Assembly (NCBI GenBank): GCA_964036665.1
Contig: OZ038528.1
Span: forward strand, 24,539,245 to 24,603,244
Origin: Gordius sp. MW1
Lineage: Eukaryota > Nematomorpha > Gordioida > Gordea > Gordiidae
Length of the DNA: 64,000 nucleotides
Direction: 5' to 3'
In this document: one piece after another, positions 1-11,688 of the stretch
How positions within the stretch are numbered: the first letter of the stretch is position 1
How the letters are laid out: every line of letters begins with the position of its first letter
Position numbers and translations under genes: made by a program
Notes under the pieces: generated by a model
What the model was told of the DNA's origin: nothing
What the model saw: the letters and a program-made list of their open reading frames with translations, nothing else
Database searches by the model: none

Positions 1-92
1 CACCAAACGAACAAGAACAAGAAAGTAGTACCATCCTAAGGAAATCGGAAAGGATTAGGAAACCCCCCAGCCGTTTAATAGAAGAAATTTAG
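1..92 (+). pseudogene. C-terminal tail of a Ty3/gypsy pol (integrase end), partial
   Basis: The frame starting at position 3 stays open to a TAG at 90-92. It encodes an acidic glutamine/glutamate stretch and then the basic tail RKSERIRKPPSRLIEEI. Serine-arginine-rich endings of this kind (R-S-x-R-x-R-K-P-P) are typical of the last residues of Ty3/gypsy integrases of the Mag-like type. A purine-rich tract follows at about 101-113 and then a TGTTG start, the order expected at the 3' end of an LTR element. The element continues out of the window to the left, so its state is unknown. It runs opposite to the gypsy relic that begins only about 150 bp away. Confidence 0.6.
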
Positions 93-113
93 GCTTTTGT
101 AGGCGAAGGGAAA

Positions 114-240
114 TGTTGTGTTGATACTTTATATTCTTATTTCAATTGTTATTACAACTCTCATTGATTCTATTAACAACCATATATATATCGATTTGTA
201 CCCAATTGTTGGTAACCATGTTAATTTAGTTCCTGTGTCA
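114..240 (+). repeat. Probable LTR remnant of the left-edge gypsy element
   Basis: The segment starts TGTTGTGTTGATAC directly after a purine tract (about 101-113) downstream of the integrase tail. That is the position of a 3' LTR. I could not find a matching copy in the window, and the right end is lost where the opposite-strand gypsy relic begins, so the limits are approximate. Confidence 0.35.
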
Positions 241-379
241 ACGTTCATGTTCTAACTTAATAGTAACTAAAAACATCTGTTGATTGACGTTTGTCTTAGC
301 CCATAGAAATTTAATTTCAAATTTTAAGAAAAATTTTTGATTGGCATGTCGATTTTTTTGAGCGTCGTGGAAATGGATA

Positions 380-1887
380 TTACACCGGTAAGCGTGATAA
401 TGCATCAGCACATACATTCTCCTTGCCGGGAATGTATTCAATAGTATAGTCATAAGCAGACATTTTCTATGCCCATCTGACTAACCTATTGTTGCTTATC
501 TTCGGTAAATCTCGTGTGGCTCCAAATATCCTTTCCAGAGGTTTATGATCGGTCCTTAGAATAAATCTACGGCCTAGTAAGTATATATGAAATTTTTCCA
601 TACCAAAGACTAAGGCTTTTGCTTCTCTATCAATTGGTTAATATTGTTTCTCTCCATCAATTAGCGTTCTTGACGCATATGCGATTGGTCTTTTATTATT
701 TTTAATTAAATGATAGAGTACAGCTCCAAATCCCATTTCTGAAGCATCGCATTCAAGAATTAATGGAAGTTCATTAGAGTAGGGTACTAAGGTCGATTGG
801 TCTGATAACAAAGCTTTGACCTTTTGAAAAACTGACTCTTCCGTTTGAGGCCACACCCATTTGGCTTTGACGCTAGTCAATTTGTGTAATGGTGCCATTA
901 TACCATGTAAATGTGGAATAAATTTTTCGTGGTAGTTGATTAAGCCTAAAAAAGATCGCAATTCTTTAACATTCTTTGGAGAGGGGCTATTTTTAATAGC
1001 TCGCACTTTATCCGTAGAAGGATGAATACCGTTACAATCAAAAGTATGCCCTAGAAATTATAGATTCTTTTAAAATTCGACCTTAGAAAAATGCGCCTTC
1101 ATACCCATCGATTATAATTTATTAAGCACCTTTTTTACATTGCATACATGATCCTGGTAGTTTTTGCCCGTGATAATGATATCATCTAAATAAATTCCCG
1201 TTTGATTGCGATCACTCAATATACTTTCCATGTATCTTTGAAAAATCAAAGGCGCACAAGATAACCCAAATGGCATCCGTTTGTATCTAAAAAACCCATG
1301 TGTGTTGAAATAGTTAGTAATTCCTGACATTCTTCAGCTATAGGTAGCTGCAAATATGCATCTCGCATGTCGATTTTGGTATATAAGTATCCATCTCGAA
1401 TTTTTGCTGCGATATCGTCAAAAGTTGGAATGATATGATAATCGTTATGAATGAAAGGATTTAAAGTTAATTTGAAATCCGCGCAAATTCTTATTTCACC
1501 ATTTTTCTTCCTTACATTTACTATAGGAGTGCTCCATGTAATTTTGCTAACCCCAGGATCTACCTTTTCTATAAAACCTGCATGCATTAACCTGCTAAGT
1601 TCCAGCTCGACCGGCTTGCGTAAAGGAAAGGGAACCCTTCCTGCCGGAATCGCAATTGGTTTTGCATCATCTAGTAATATGATTTTTACGGAAAATCCCT
1701 TTACTTGAGTCGGAGTATCGTTAAACACCAATGAAAAATCGTTGTCAAGGTTAATTAAGGCTCTGTTTAGCGGGAATTTTTCGCCGATTTTATTTGTTTT
1801 GACTTCCCTCGGTATTTGTAATCCGAATTTTACTATCCACGACAACCCAAATAATGGTACATCCTCCGATTTTGCAACAACAGCCAT
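380..1887 (-). pseudogene. Gypsy reverse transcriptase and RNase H
   Basis: The first block (1887-1246) carries the RT fingers and palm: the VPFPLRKPVELELSRL entry and the ITWSTPIVNVRKKNGEIRIC and KIDMRDAYLQL motifs. A frame change follows, then MPFGLSCAPLIFQRYM and the catalytic YLDDIIITG in the block 1330-1112. The connection and RNase H lie at 1006-380: LRSFLGLINYHEKFIP, ECDASEMGFGAVLYH, DREAKALVFG and RTDHKPLERIF, ending in YIPGKENVCADALSR. The RNase H frame is cut by a TAA at 638-640 and a TAG near 461. Motif order is that of Ty3/gypsy pol. Confidence 0.85.
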
Positions 1888-1915
1888 AGATAATGTGAAA
1901 TATTTCCCATTTCGA

Positions 1916-2974
1916 CTACCATATGTGTTTTCCCAGTATTTCTACTGGTTGATTACCATAAGCCTTTGGAATCGCACAACCGTATAGCTTCGGTTTTCCT
2001 AACAGTTGCCATACTCTAGCATTAATTACTAAGGTTTGGACCCCAGTATCATAATCCATTAGAACGGAATGTCCATTCAACTTAACCGTAATTGTGGCTC
2101 GCTTAGCCCATTGTCCAAGATGTTTTATAGGATCAGCAGATTCATAATCGAGGACTCGATTTAGGGTGCTACGGCAGCATACAGCGTAGTGCCCTTTCTT
2201 GTTGCACTTGTAGCACACAGCATTGAATGCTGGGCAACGATTTCTTGGATGCTCTTTTTGGCATCTAAAGCAATTTGAGGCTTTACCGTATACTTTCTTT
2301 GTATGATCGGGCTGTCGAGTATGCGTGGGGGTTTGATTTTTTATTTTATGGAGCATTTCGTCTCTTCCTTCGGGTGTTTCCATTTCCATCATTTTATAGA
2401 TCATCTCATCTTTTCCTTCCTGTGTTTCCATCTCCGCCTCTCCATGGTTATTGCCATGTTAATCCCTCGATCCAGAGATAAGGAATTTCCATTCTCGTCC
2501 AATGTATCAGGATATTTGCTCCTTAGTTCCAATTCCAACCTTTTCAACTTGCAAGCATACACAAAATGATCCCGGCAACGTTCGTCAATATCCGACTTGT
2601 AGTTGCACTTGCTAATACATGTCTTTATTCTTTTAATTCTAATATCGTTTCCCCGTTCTGTCTTGTAATATTCAACAGTTCAAATCTGGAAGCGAACACT
2701 GTTTGGGGGGGGGGGGTTGAAATTTTTGATATAGTACCTTCTCAATATCCTTTCACTTGGCATCTTTCAGTGTAGTCGGATATAATAATTGCCTGAGTTC
2801 TTTAATAGTTCCTAGCCCTATAAAGGCAAGCAAAACCTTTTTCTTGTTTGTGTGAGTAGCATCGATTCCTTTGATTTCAAACATAGCTTCCAAGTTGAAT
2901 AAGTAATCCTCTATGGAATGTAAATCCGGATTAAATTCAGATAAATGGATTTTAGATAGTTTGGGTTCCTCCAT
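1916..2974 (-). pseudogene. Gypsy Gag and protease region
   Basis: The coding relic starts at an ATG at 2974 (MEEPKLSKIHLSEFNPDLHS), a usual Gag opening about a 'column' of early capsid sequence. It is broken near 2753 and through a G13 run at about 2704-2716, then reopens from 2431. Two zinc knuckles follow: CFRCQKEHPRNRC (C-x2-C-x3-H-x4-C) and CYKCNKKGHYAVC (C-x2-C-x4-H-x4-C). About 50 residues later comes the aspartic protease signature MDYDTG. Paired knuckles of this spacing directly before the protease are typical of Mag-lineage gypsy elements. Several frameshifts are visible, so no intact Gag can be made. Confidence 0.75.
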
Positions 2975-3110
2975 ATTCGAATGTTTCCTAAAAACAATTT
3001 ATTTATATACTTGTTCTTTTATCTTAGTCGCCACTGATATGAAATCATGGAATCGAATTAAGAATGCTTTATTCAAATTTGTACACGAATCAAAATACAA
3101 CATATGATAT

Positions 3111-6065
3111 CAACATAAAAACATGTCCACTAGGAATATAGAAAATAAACGATATTAATAATAACGTGTATATCAATATTATAAAACATAACATAAGTAC
3201 AAACATAACAATCTCAAACTCAATCATACCTTCACACCATATAATTTTATTCTTTTCAACGCTTTTGATCAAATATAAACTTTGCTGATACCTAAAAACT
3301 CAAAATTCATATAACATTTAAGCTTACGAAAAATGTTGCATCCTACAAAATCGCTGTTATGTTATGCGTCTAAAATCGAAATCTGCTGTAAATCGGATAT
3401 TAAGACACGGCTATGTTAAAACACGTATGACGATTTTTGCTGCGCGTTAAAATCCGACATTAAGACAAGCCCTTAATTCAAAAAAAAAGGTTCAATTATT
3501 TTATTGTAGTATCAAAATTAACATTATACTATGTATGAATATGTTTACACGCGACGTTTATTTAATATTTAGATAAAACACTAAATTTAATACGAATGAT
3601 GGCAGAGCCTCGCATTAAATTCCGGCTTCCATGGAGTAACAATATTAAAAATTAAGTAGCGTTGGTAGTCTCAAATTGAAGATAATGTGTTTACATATAT
3701 TTATATTTAATGTTTAGATTCCCGCATATGGGAGTAGGGCAAACGTATAGTAAGCTTTTAGGACATATCGGGACTGACACTTAAAACTTATATTTAAGTT
3801 TGCGCAGCATCATTGATATATTTCTTATTTTGAAGCTCTACATTACAGCCCTTTTTTAAAAGACTTGCTATTTATCTTAGCTTGATCTTAAATATTAAAT
3901 TATTAATGATATTGCATAATTAATCTCATACATTTATTTAGAATAGCAGGGAGAATATATATTTTATTAGCACGCTATATTTTGGTATGTTTTATAAACG
4001 CGAAATAACAACGAGCGTAATTAAAGCGAGAATAATAGTGGAAAAAGTTGATGCGAAGATGAAACGTTGGAGTAGAGTGGTGGAGTGTAGCTTAGTTAGG
4101 GAGTTGAGTGAATTAGTAATCCTCTGATGATGAATGAATATAATCCTAGATGGAACGATGGATGGCATATATATATGGGAATCGGGGTCAAAGTAGCAGA
4201 ATGATGAAAAAGTAACAGAAAATATTTTTTTTTAGATTATCAATATATTAGAATTAAATCTCAAATGGGGAGGGAATTTGATGTGCAAAAACCCTAACCC
4301 TAACCTAAAACGCCAACCTAAAACACTAACCCTAACCCTTCTGAATATGTTAACTGACCATTCTTGATCAGTTCTGACCAATTTGGCTGCTATTTTTCTG
4401 CTACTTTGACCGGGTGCCATATATGGAAATTTGTTGTGTATCGAATGTTATATAAAACTAATGAATATGTCAGCTGTGTTTCCACTATTCAATTCAATAC
4501 ATTAATCTTGTCAACTCGCCGAAATATCCTACACATTATGTAAACTCCAATAATGGCAGATAATTGGTTCTATTCTTATTTTATGCACGTCCTTATACTA
4601 TTTGATTGTGTGCTCTGCTTGGATTTTACTTTAATAATTTCTGCTACTAACAATACTGATTACTAACCATTAATCTACTAACAACTGAACACGTAACCTC
4701 TGGTTAGCGTGGCCCGATATGCACCTATGGTGTCAGATGTGACTCAATCTTAGCTTGCCGATTTAGCTAAGCTCTTGTTTGTCATCGGGGCTTATACTAA
4801 CTACCTACCTTATTTTATGCATAAGATTTATAGGAGGGAATTGAGTTAGAAATATAACCACGAATCTAGAGTGAGGGTTGAGAAAATTATTTTATTTATA
4901 GTTATAGGTTGTAAAATTTAAAGAAGGATTAGGAGATTTTTACTAATAGAGAATGAGTTAAATTTTTTTAAAAGGGTAGGTATAGGTATTAATAAGCGCC
5001 TCTCATCTTTGTTTAAAATGAATATATACGATTTTTCAAAATAAAGGACTTTTGGAGTTAGGTCGAGTATTTAAAAATTGTAGGATAAGAATAGCGACTG
5101 AAATTTAGTTTATAAGGTTTTATGTAATACTAAATGGTGATACGGAAAAATTCCCCCATTTTTGATTCACAAAGATAACAAATTTTATGGAAAGTGCAAA
5201 AAAAACTAATGATAAATCAAATTGTAGAAAATTAAATTTTTATATGTATAGCGGATTATAACATATGTATCAAATTCACCGTGTCTGTCAAATATTAATA
5301 TACTAGAAATTTATAAATTCGCCTATATTTGACTAAGTTAAATAATGGGTCTAATTGAGACCCTTCGTAATTAAGGCAAACGTTATAGTCCATTGATATT
5401 ACCATCATCAATCACGGTCCATAGAATTTATTGCATGTTTATTACAGCGTTATAAACCACAAAGTGCGAGTGCACATAAATTAGAACGTTGTAAAAATAA
5501 CATAAAAGCAGCATTCTTATAGGAAGAACATAAGGTTTTATAAGATTTAAATTAAAGTGCACATATTTTATTTTATGACAGAAATCATTACAATCAAATT
5601 CATATTTTATAAATAACTTCTAATTCTAACTAACTTTGCCATTATTCAAAAATTTAGGAGGTATACTATTAGCCGAAGCATAAAAACCTCTAGAGAACTC
5701 ATGATTTTATCTATTACGGTGTTATCGAAGACTCAATTGTACTATTAAAACGTTAAGCAGGCGCAAATGATGCAAGGGTGATTAATAAATCTCAAATAAT
5801 TATTCAAACTAATGGGCCGGCAATTTATAATTACCGCATCATGCAGGACAAACTGAGAAATTCAAATATGCTATAGTAATATTTACTACTCCATCAACAC
5901 TCATTCTAAGCCTAAAATTTTGAAATATTTAATAATGTTAAGGATACAAATATATGATAAATATATTATTAAATTATTCACCCGCCATCTATATTTAGGT
6001 AAATGAACTGAAATCGCTAAATTTTGAATGTTTTGCAAAAATATATAATATTTTACACTTAGGTG
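3111..6065. other. Gene-poor A+T-rich stretch
   Basis: No convincing exon, RNA gene or transposon body was recognised here on either strand. Open frames are short and lack splice context. The only distinctive piece is the telomere-like patch at 4291-4341, listed separately. Confidence 0.4.
4291..4341 (-). repeat. Short degenerate telomere-like (TTAGGG) patch
   Basis: The plus strand shows ACCCTAACCCTAACC, then diverged CCTAAAA units, then CTAACCCTAACCC. These are complements of the animal telomere repeat TTAGGG. A second small patch, AGGGTTAGGGTTA, lies near 20387-20399. Both are far too short to be telomeres. Confidence 0.5.
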
Positions 6066-7187
6066 TTTTAATTGCTATGCATTTTATGGGCGCACTTTTA
6101 TTATTTACTGTCCCGTCACGTCACGTCCCACATTTAATTTTTTTATCCCGTTTTTTTTGCTTTTGCCCCTGTTCGCTGAGTCGGCGAGGAAGTCGTCGTG
6201 TTGATTACTGCAAATTTCGGCCTCCTGTGCTTTTTGTTGCTCCACTTTGTTTTATTTAACTGTGCCCCAATATTTATTGCCGCTTGCCTCGATATGCCTA
6301 CGTCAAATTGACGTAATATTTCGTCGTTTACCACTGCGACCGTTTGGGATTTCGATTAAGTCACCTGAGTACGATACCCGGTGGCCACACCCCCTTATAA
6401 GGGCCTATGCCCTGATATGAGTTCGAATCTCGGTGAGGACAAACTTTTTTTCACGCCTATCATTCAAACCTACATACATAGTAAAATTTATGCGCCTTAT
6501 CCCATTTTGCGAGGCTTATGCCTCCACTAATGTGAGTTCAAACCTCCATGAGGAAAAGTTTTTTTTGCCTTTTGTTTAACCTAAATTTTGCATTTAAAAT
6601 ATTTGCTCTTGTTAAAAACATTAAAAAATAGCTTTTTAGCCGTCTGCTGCGTACTGACCAATGGAAAAAATGGCCACTGGCCAAAGTGTGAATTTTTTTA
6701 TGCTTTTATATTTGGCCCTCATTAGCCAAGGGGGGGGGGCAGGGAGGAGCGGCTGCCTCCTTCTAAATCCAAATTGTAAAAAAATTATGGTCAAAATTTC
6801 AGAAAAAAGATCATTTTGCCCCTTCCTAAATCATTATGCCCCCCTCTAATCCCAATGCTGGCTACGCCCATGTTGGCCCTTATGTATTTATACGCTTATT
6901 GACCGTCTGGTGACTGCTGGCCAATGGAAAAAATGACCACCGGCCAATTTTGCTCTTATATAATTCTAGGCAATTTGGCCGTCTGCTGACCAATGAATGC
7001 CCAGAGTTGCCCTTTTTAGTTAGTATATAATCAGGTTTAAACTAGATGTAACTTAGCTTTTTCGATATAGAGAGAGGCAAGTCGGTCATGACATGACTAC
7101 TCTTCATGGCCAACCCCTTCCCTCTTCCAATATTAAATTTTCCACGATGCTCCTTTCGATTCGATCATAAAATGCATAGCAAATGTG
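6066..7187 (+). repeat. Copy 1 of the modular hairpin / tRNA-like repeat family
   Basis: The left end reads AATTGCTATGCATTTTATGG and the right end (near 7162-7180) reads ATAAAATGCATAGCAAAT, so the ends are inverted relatives. Inside is a tRNA-type B box, GAGTTCGAATCTCGG (about 6420). At 6655-6680 and 6915-6945 there are hairpins of the form GACCAATGGAAAAAATGNCCA. A nested MITE-like segment with GGCTACGCCCATG at its end lies at 6719-6872. The short reading frames inside do not look coding. Confidence 0.55.
6719..6872. mobile_element. MITE of the GGGCGTAGCCAG family, nested in a repeat
   Basis: A degenerate left end (ATTAGCCAAGGGG) and a clear right end (CTGGCTACGCCCATG) enclose a G-rich then C-rich body. 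The phrases GGCTGCCTCCTTCTAAATCC and CCCCTCTAATCCCAATG recur in the other copies of this family in the window. Confidence 0.5.
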
Positions 7188-8895
7188 CATTGTTTATATG
7201 TAGAATAAAAGATTAATAACCGTAGTGTACGAGAATTTAAACCAGAGATAACGTAAGGCAGGCATTGCGCTTGGTTAAGCGAGGGTCTGGCAGCTAGGCC
7301 CGAAGGGCCCATTTTTTTATAATATCAAATATATTCCAATCATATTAATTAAAATACACAATAATTACTACAATGTATTCAATAAAAAGCCAAGATCTCG
7401 CCGAAAAGTATCGTATAGTCTTGTCTCGACATCAAAATTTCGTCTTGATGTCGGGTAAGTTTTTAAATTCTCGTCTTGTCTCCTCGAAAACAGACAAGAC
7501 GGATCTAGAATTTTCTCGGTTTTTCCGCATCACTAATCTGGCCAATACTAAATTAATGACCTATGACAGATATTAAGTAAAAACGCAGTGATTTTGCGCA
7601 TTTTTATAAATTATAAATTAATTTATTGGGTTGAATATATTCTGCACAATTTTCTTTTCCCTAAAATCATACACATTTATAGAGTACATGTTATAAAATT
7701 ATTAAATATTAAAAAAACTCTTAGCTTCTCATTGCCCTTGGTTCTTAAAGAAAAAATAGTTTTTTATTTATATTATTTTATACTTATTTATTGAATGCTG
7801 TTTATATCAATTTAGCCAATAAAAGTACTTTAAATAATAAGCCAGGTAAACTTTGGCTATATTTTAAAAAAATGAAATAAAATTGATTTTGCAGCAGGAC
7901 ACATTTCTAAAGTGTGCTAATCACCAATATGGATTAAGAAATAGAGAATTCTTAAGAATTTAATACAATTTATTCTCAAATAAATTAAAAGACATAATAT
8001 TATTTAGATATAAGGTTAAAAGTTCATAAACTTTATAAACAATTTAATGAAATTCATGCCCTTCTATTACATAAGTTATACAAATACCTAACTCATGTGA
8101 ATAGTTTATAGGTTATGCTTAATTTATATTTGCAAACGAGTTACTGTTACATATTAACATTTAATAAAAACATGAAACTGTCGCGTCGTATCCGTATATA
8201 CTCGTATATAGGGATGTCGTATACCCCTGTTGTATCCGTATATACTCGTATATATGAATACTTCCCCCCCCCCATCCCCTATACAAAAGTTACGGATTTC
8301 CCCACCTTCTCGCGCTTCTATACACAAATACCGCCTATCTCATACATACTTATTCGACCCCCCTCTCTTAGTTTCTTTATATATTAATTGCAAGTTCGTT
8401 GATTGTTACCTAGCACTAGCGGCCAATGTGCCACATACCCCTTTAATAAAACTATCTTTAAAACGTAGAACATCTGCTCGATCCCACACACCCCGATTTA
8501 TATATAGCATATAGAAAGAGATTTTAATATACAATTGTAGTTTTCAATAAAGATACATAGAAAAGCTCAGCAAAACCTTTAAAAAAAACAGACCCAGAAA
8601 TTGAAAATTAAATGGTCAGATATTCCGACCTTCTAGAAAATTTTCTATAAGGTCTTAATCATAGAAAAAATTACTTTAACCTATATTGTTAATTGATCAG
8701 ATTATCAACACGACCACCCATGATTTAGATTTTGGCTAATCTTGTAAATGCACATAAATTAATCCTCTTTGCTATAGTTTCCCTTTACTGCTCCTTTCTA
8801 TTTTTTGTTTCCTTTTCTAGTTCTGGCAAGTTAGTTTTAATTTTAACTACTAACTTTGTTTACAAAATTTTGTTATTATATTTTATAGAAAAATG
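7188..8895. other. A+T-rich intergenic stretch with small direct repeats
   Basis: No gene was recognised. At about 8187-8255 the phrase GTATCCGTATATACTCGTAT occurs twice. Around 7390-7530 the motif TCTCGTCTTGTCTCC and its inverse recur, like a decayed short inverted-repeat element. Confidence 0.35.
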
Positions 8896-8972
8896 TAAAT
8901 GTATACACAGATTTTTAACACTTCAACAAGCTTCTGTTGTGCTAAAGAACATACATGAAAATTTAGAAAAAA
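8896..8972 (+). CDS. Possible coding exon of an unrecognised gene
   Basis: After an acceptor-like TTTTATAG, an open frame reads CIHRFLTLQQASVVLKNIHE and continues to NLEKM. It is followed by a donor-like GTGAGC and, 28 bp later, TTCAG then TAA. Composition is protein-like, but I could not link it to a start or to a known family. It converges on the Ly6-type gene on the other strand. This could equally be chance in A+T-rich DNA. Confidence 0.22.
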
Positions 8973-9062
8973 TGGTGAGCAAATTTTATTTTTATAATTC
9001 AGTAAAATTAATTGTTTGGAATGTTAAAAGAATGATTATAATACTGGATATTGCATGATTAG

Positions 9063-9562
9063 CTAACAATTTAATACAATAAAAGCAACAAATATAAGAA
9101 AAAAGGTATTAATATATATTTTAGAGCAGTGATTAGATTTATTGCACAAATCATAATTGCAGCAATCATAGCACATTTTAATTTGCTTACTCTCTTTTTT
9201 ATCAATTGGCACATTTTTACTAATTTCATTACTAGCTGGAACATTAACCATAACACAACCCGGAGTGCATGTTTTTCCACACTTTCTATCAAATGCAACT
9301 ATTTTACCATTTTCCTCTAATTTTTTTACCTAAATTTACATGAAAAGGTTAAATTTTATCTTACAACACACACATGTTCCTTTAAATCACATACTTTATG
9401 TGGTAGATTGATTTTTTTGACATTCAAACATGATAAAGGATCATTCCCAGGACATATATAGCATCTGAGTTGGTTGCGCCGCGTTTCTACATAGACTAAT
9501 TAGTTAGAGGTATCAAATTAGCTAATACCAATTAAACTTAACCAAATTATAGTTAACTTCAT
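9063..9562 (-). CDS. Ly6/uPAR (three-finger) domain protein, GPI-anchor type, 3 exons
   Basis: Exons 9562-9529, 9486-9365 and 9329-9063 join in frame across GT-AG introns of 42 and 35 bp and encode about 140 residues. Residues 1-11 (MKLTIIWLSLI) with the next few make a short signal peptide. The mature part opens with LRCYICPGNDPLSC, then KVCDLKEHVC, RKCGKTCTPGC and CYDCCNYDLCN. The C-x2-C opening and the closing CC-x2-D-x-C-N are hallmarks of the Ly6/uPAR three-finger fold. A hydrophobic C-terminus (INTFFLIFVAFIVL) follows, as in GPI-anchored members. Expected role: extracellular, membrane-tethered, disulfide-bonded binding protein; the ligand cannot be guessed. The exon phases fit exactly, which supports the model. 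Confidence 0.85.
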
Positions 9563-10340
9563 TCTGAAGGACAAATTTCATGTTAAAAATTCACATATGA
9601 AAACATCAATTCAGTACTTTAGCAATTTTATCAATTCCACTCATCTGTTCCGCAAATTATATCTTAAAAGTGGATATCGTCTGATCTGAGATTAATGCTA
9701 GTCATTAATCACGGCCCAATTAATGTATGGCCAACGCCAATAAGCAAGGTAAGTTTCTAATGCCATTTAGATATTTTTTTTGGAATCTGAATATATGTCC
9801 ATACAGTCAAACTCATAAACGACTTAATATACGTACATACATAATATCGATGAGAATATAATATGTTCAATTTCTCAAAATATCAAATCGCTGATTCTTT
9901 ATATTAACTCTTCAACTTTACCATATATTTGGTCCACGGTCGTAAGGTTAGTCTTGTCTATATTAACCTGATACCATAATTTAAATATGATTGTGGATAA
10001 ATTCATTATACTTGACCACCCCTGTTACCCATTGTTTCCTTCCCTCTCCTCTCTTATTACAATTTTGGCCTATGTGTAATGCCGTATGCTATTGCTGATC
10101 GTGCTTGTAAACGGTATATATTAATTGCTATGCATTTTATAATAGTTTTATAACTTTACAATATATATACATTTTTCGATAAATTATATTATATACAGTA
10201 CGGAATTCGCAATTTGTTTGCATTGTTCCAAGTATCGTGGAATAATATGGGTTGAGGAGAAGGTTCGGTAGGGTTTATTGAATTTTTGCTTCTGATGAAT
10301 TATATAATATTCATTAAGTAGAACTCTTTCCCCTCTACAA
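9563..10340. other. Intergenic stretch, nothing recognised
   Basis: A+T-rich sequence between the Ly6-type gene and the mariner relic. The only recognisable piece is ATTAATTGCTATGCATTTTA near 10120, an isolated end of the modular repeat family. Confidence 0.4.
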
Positions 10341-10398
10341 AACTGTGCCAATCGTGATTTTAAGAAATTTAGTTTTTTATAACTTTCGCGACGTCAAA

Positions 10399-11435
10399 AT
10401 GGAGAATCCAAACGGTAAAAATCAACATTTTCGACACCTGCTATTCTTCGCTTTTCATCGTGGTCAAAACGCTGCTGAAACAGCCCGAGACATTTGTAAA
10501 GTATACGGAGAAGGTGTCATAGTTGAGTCTACAGCACAAAAATGGTTCGCAAAGTTCAAAAATAGCGATTTTGACATCGCTGACAAGCCCCGTAGCGGAA
10601 GACCCTCGGAATTCGACGAAGAGTATCTCAGAGCACTTTTAAAGGAGGACGGTCGCCAAACAAGTCGTGAATTGGCGGAAATAATGAAGTTCGATCAGAA
10701 AACCATCATAAATCATCTTCATTCGATAGGATTCGCCGAAAAATTGGGATCTTGGATCCCTCACGAGCTTAACGAAAGCCACAAAGAAATTCGCCATCCT
10801 CAACATCTCGCCCGTCATCGAGCAACCCGCGGTCATAATCAGGGGTTTTTGTTCCGAATCGTCACGGGAGATGAGAAATAGTGTTTGTACGTAAATTTGA
10901 AGCAAAGAAAGGAGTGGGTGGCTCCTGGAGCGACTCCAAAGCCGAGGGTCAAGCCTGACCTCCATCCAAAAAAGACCATGTGATCTGCGTTTGGTGGGAC
11001 TGGGAGGGCATTCTGCATTGGGAAATTCTAAAAAGGAATGCCACGGTCAAGGACCTCTATATATCCCAGCTACACCGCTTGAATGAGGCTATTCGACTCA
11101 AAAGACCCCATCGACAAGGTCAGACCATACTCCTTCACGACAACGCAAGGCCCCATGTTGCTCAAGTCGTAAAAGCCGCACTCCAAGAGCTTGAATGGGA
11201 GGTCCTTCAGCATCCACCATATTCTCCGGACCTTGCACCGACGGATTACCATCTTTTCCGCTCTCTCTCGAACCATATGAGGGGCGTTACCTTGGACAAC
11301 GTAGAGGGCCTTAAAAACTGGCTCAACAACTTCTTCAATACCAGACCGGTCGATTTTTGGCGTAATGGCATCGCAAAATTGGTCAAAAGGTGGGAGGAGG
11401 TCGTAAACAGCAACGGCGAATATATTATTAAATAA
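10399..11435 (+). pseudogene. Mariner-type (D,D34D) transposase, inactivated
   Basis: The N-terminal part from the ATG at 10399 has the helix-turn-helix region (HFRHLLFFAFHRGQNAAETA ... ADKPRSGRPSEF). The first catalytic Asp lies in VTGDEK at about 10867-10878, directly before a TAG (10879-10881) at the position where mariners usually have Trp. The frame then shifts near 10980. The second half has CVWWDWEG, LHDNARPH and HPPYSPDLAPTDYHLF. Thirty-four residues separate the last two aspartates, the mariner D34D spacing. It ends YIIK-stop at 11435. Full length would be about 345 residues, as expected. I could not identify clear terminal inverted repeats. Confidence 0.9.
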
Positions 11436-11688
11436 GTTATCGTTATAACAATAAATAATCGTTAAATAAAAGACTGTGATAAAAACTCTACGAACTTTTT
11501 GCTTAAATTTCTCTATCTTAATTCTTATTAAATATGGAAGTTAGGAGCACTTTTCACTGGCTATCTAACTAACACCTTAACGTTAGATCTTATGTAAATT
11601 CAAGTTGTAAGGGTCTAATTGCAGGTAAGCAGTGTAAAACAAAATTCTGTTGAAAGGTATGCTACTATATTTATTTTAGCTCCGCCAT

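Larger units (their letters stand above)
240..3110 (-). mobile_element. Degenerate Ty3/gypsy LTR retrotransposon, integrase missing
   Basis: Read on the minus strand the order is leader, Gag with two zinc knuckles, protease, reverse transcriptase and RNase H. No integrase follows: similarity ends at about 300-380, where a plus-strand element end begins. Upstream of Gag, about 3000-3110, the minus strand carries an A/T-rich stretch with AATAAA followed by a TGGCGACTAAG-like sequence. That fits an LTR end plus primer-binding site but was not confirmed by a second LTR. Zinc-knuckle spacing and the basic tail at the left edge suggest the Mag/K02A2.6-like branch. Frame breaks and stops make it inactive. 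Confidence 0.8.

Noticed and set aside
4291..4341. True telomere or chromosome end
   Set aside because: Only a few degenerate repeats in the middle of ordinary sequence. An internal telomere-like patch is the simpler reading.
6380..6440. tRNA genes at GGTTCGAATCC-type boxes (also 37290, 44709, 57486, 57805)
   Set aside because: Only the B box (T-arm-like part) is present. No acceptor stem, D arm or anticodon stem can be paired. The boxes belong to a repeat family.
8732..9058. 108-codon plus-strand frame as one protein
   Set aside because: The first two-thirds are hydrophobic, T-rich and interrupted by several good splice signals. Only the part after TTTTATAG (8896 on) looks coding, and that was kept at low confidence.
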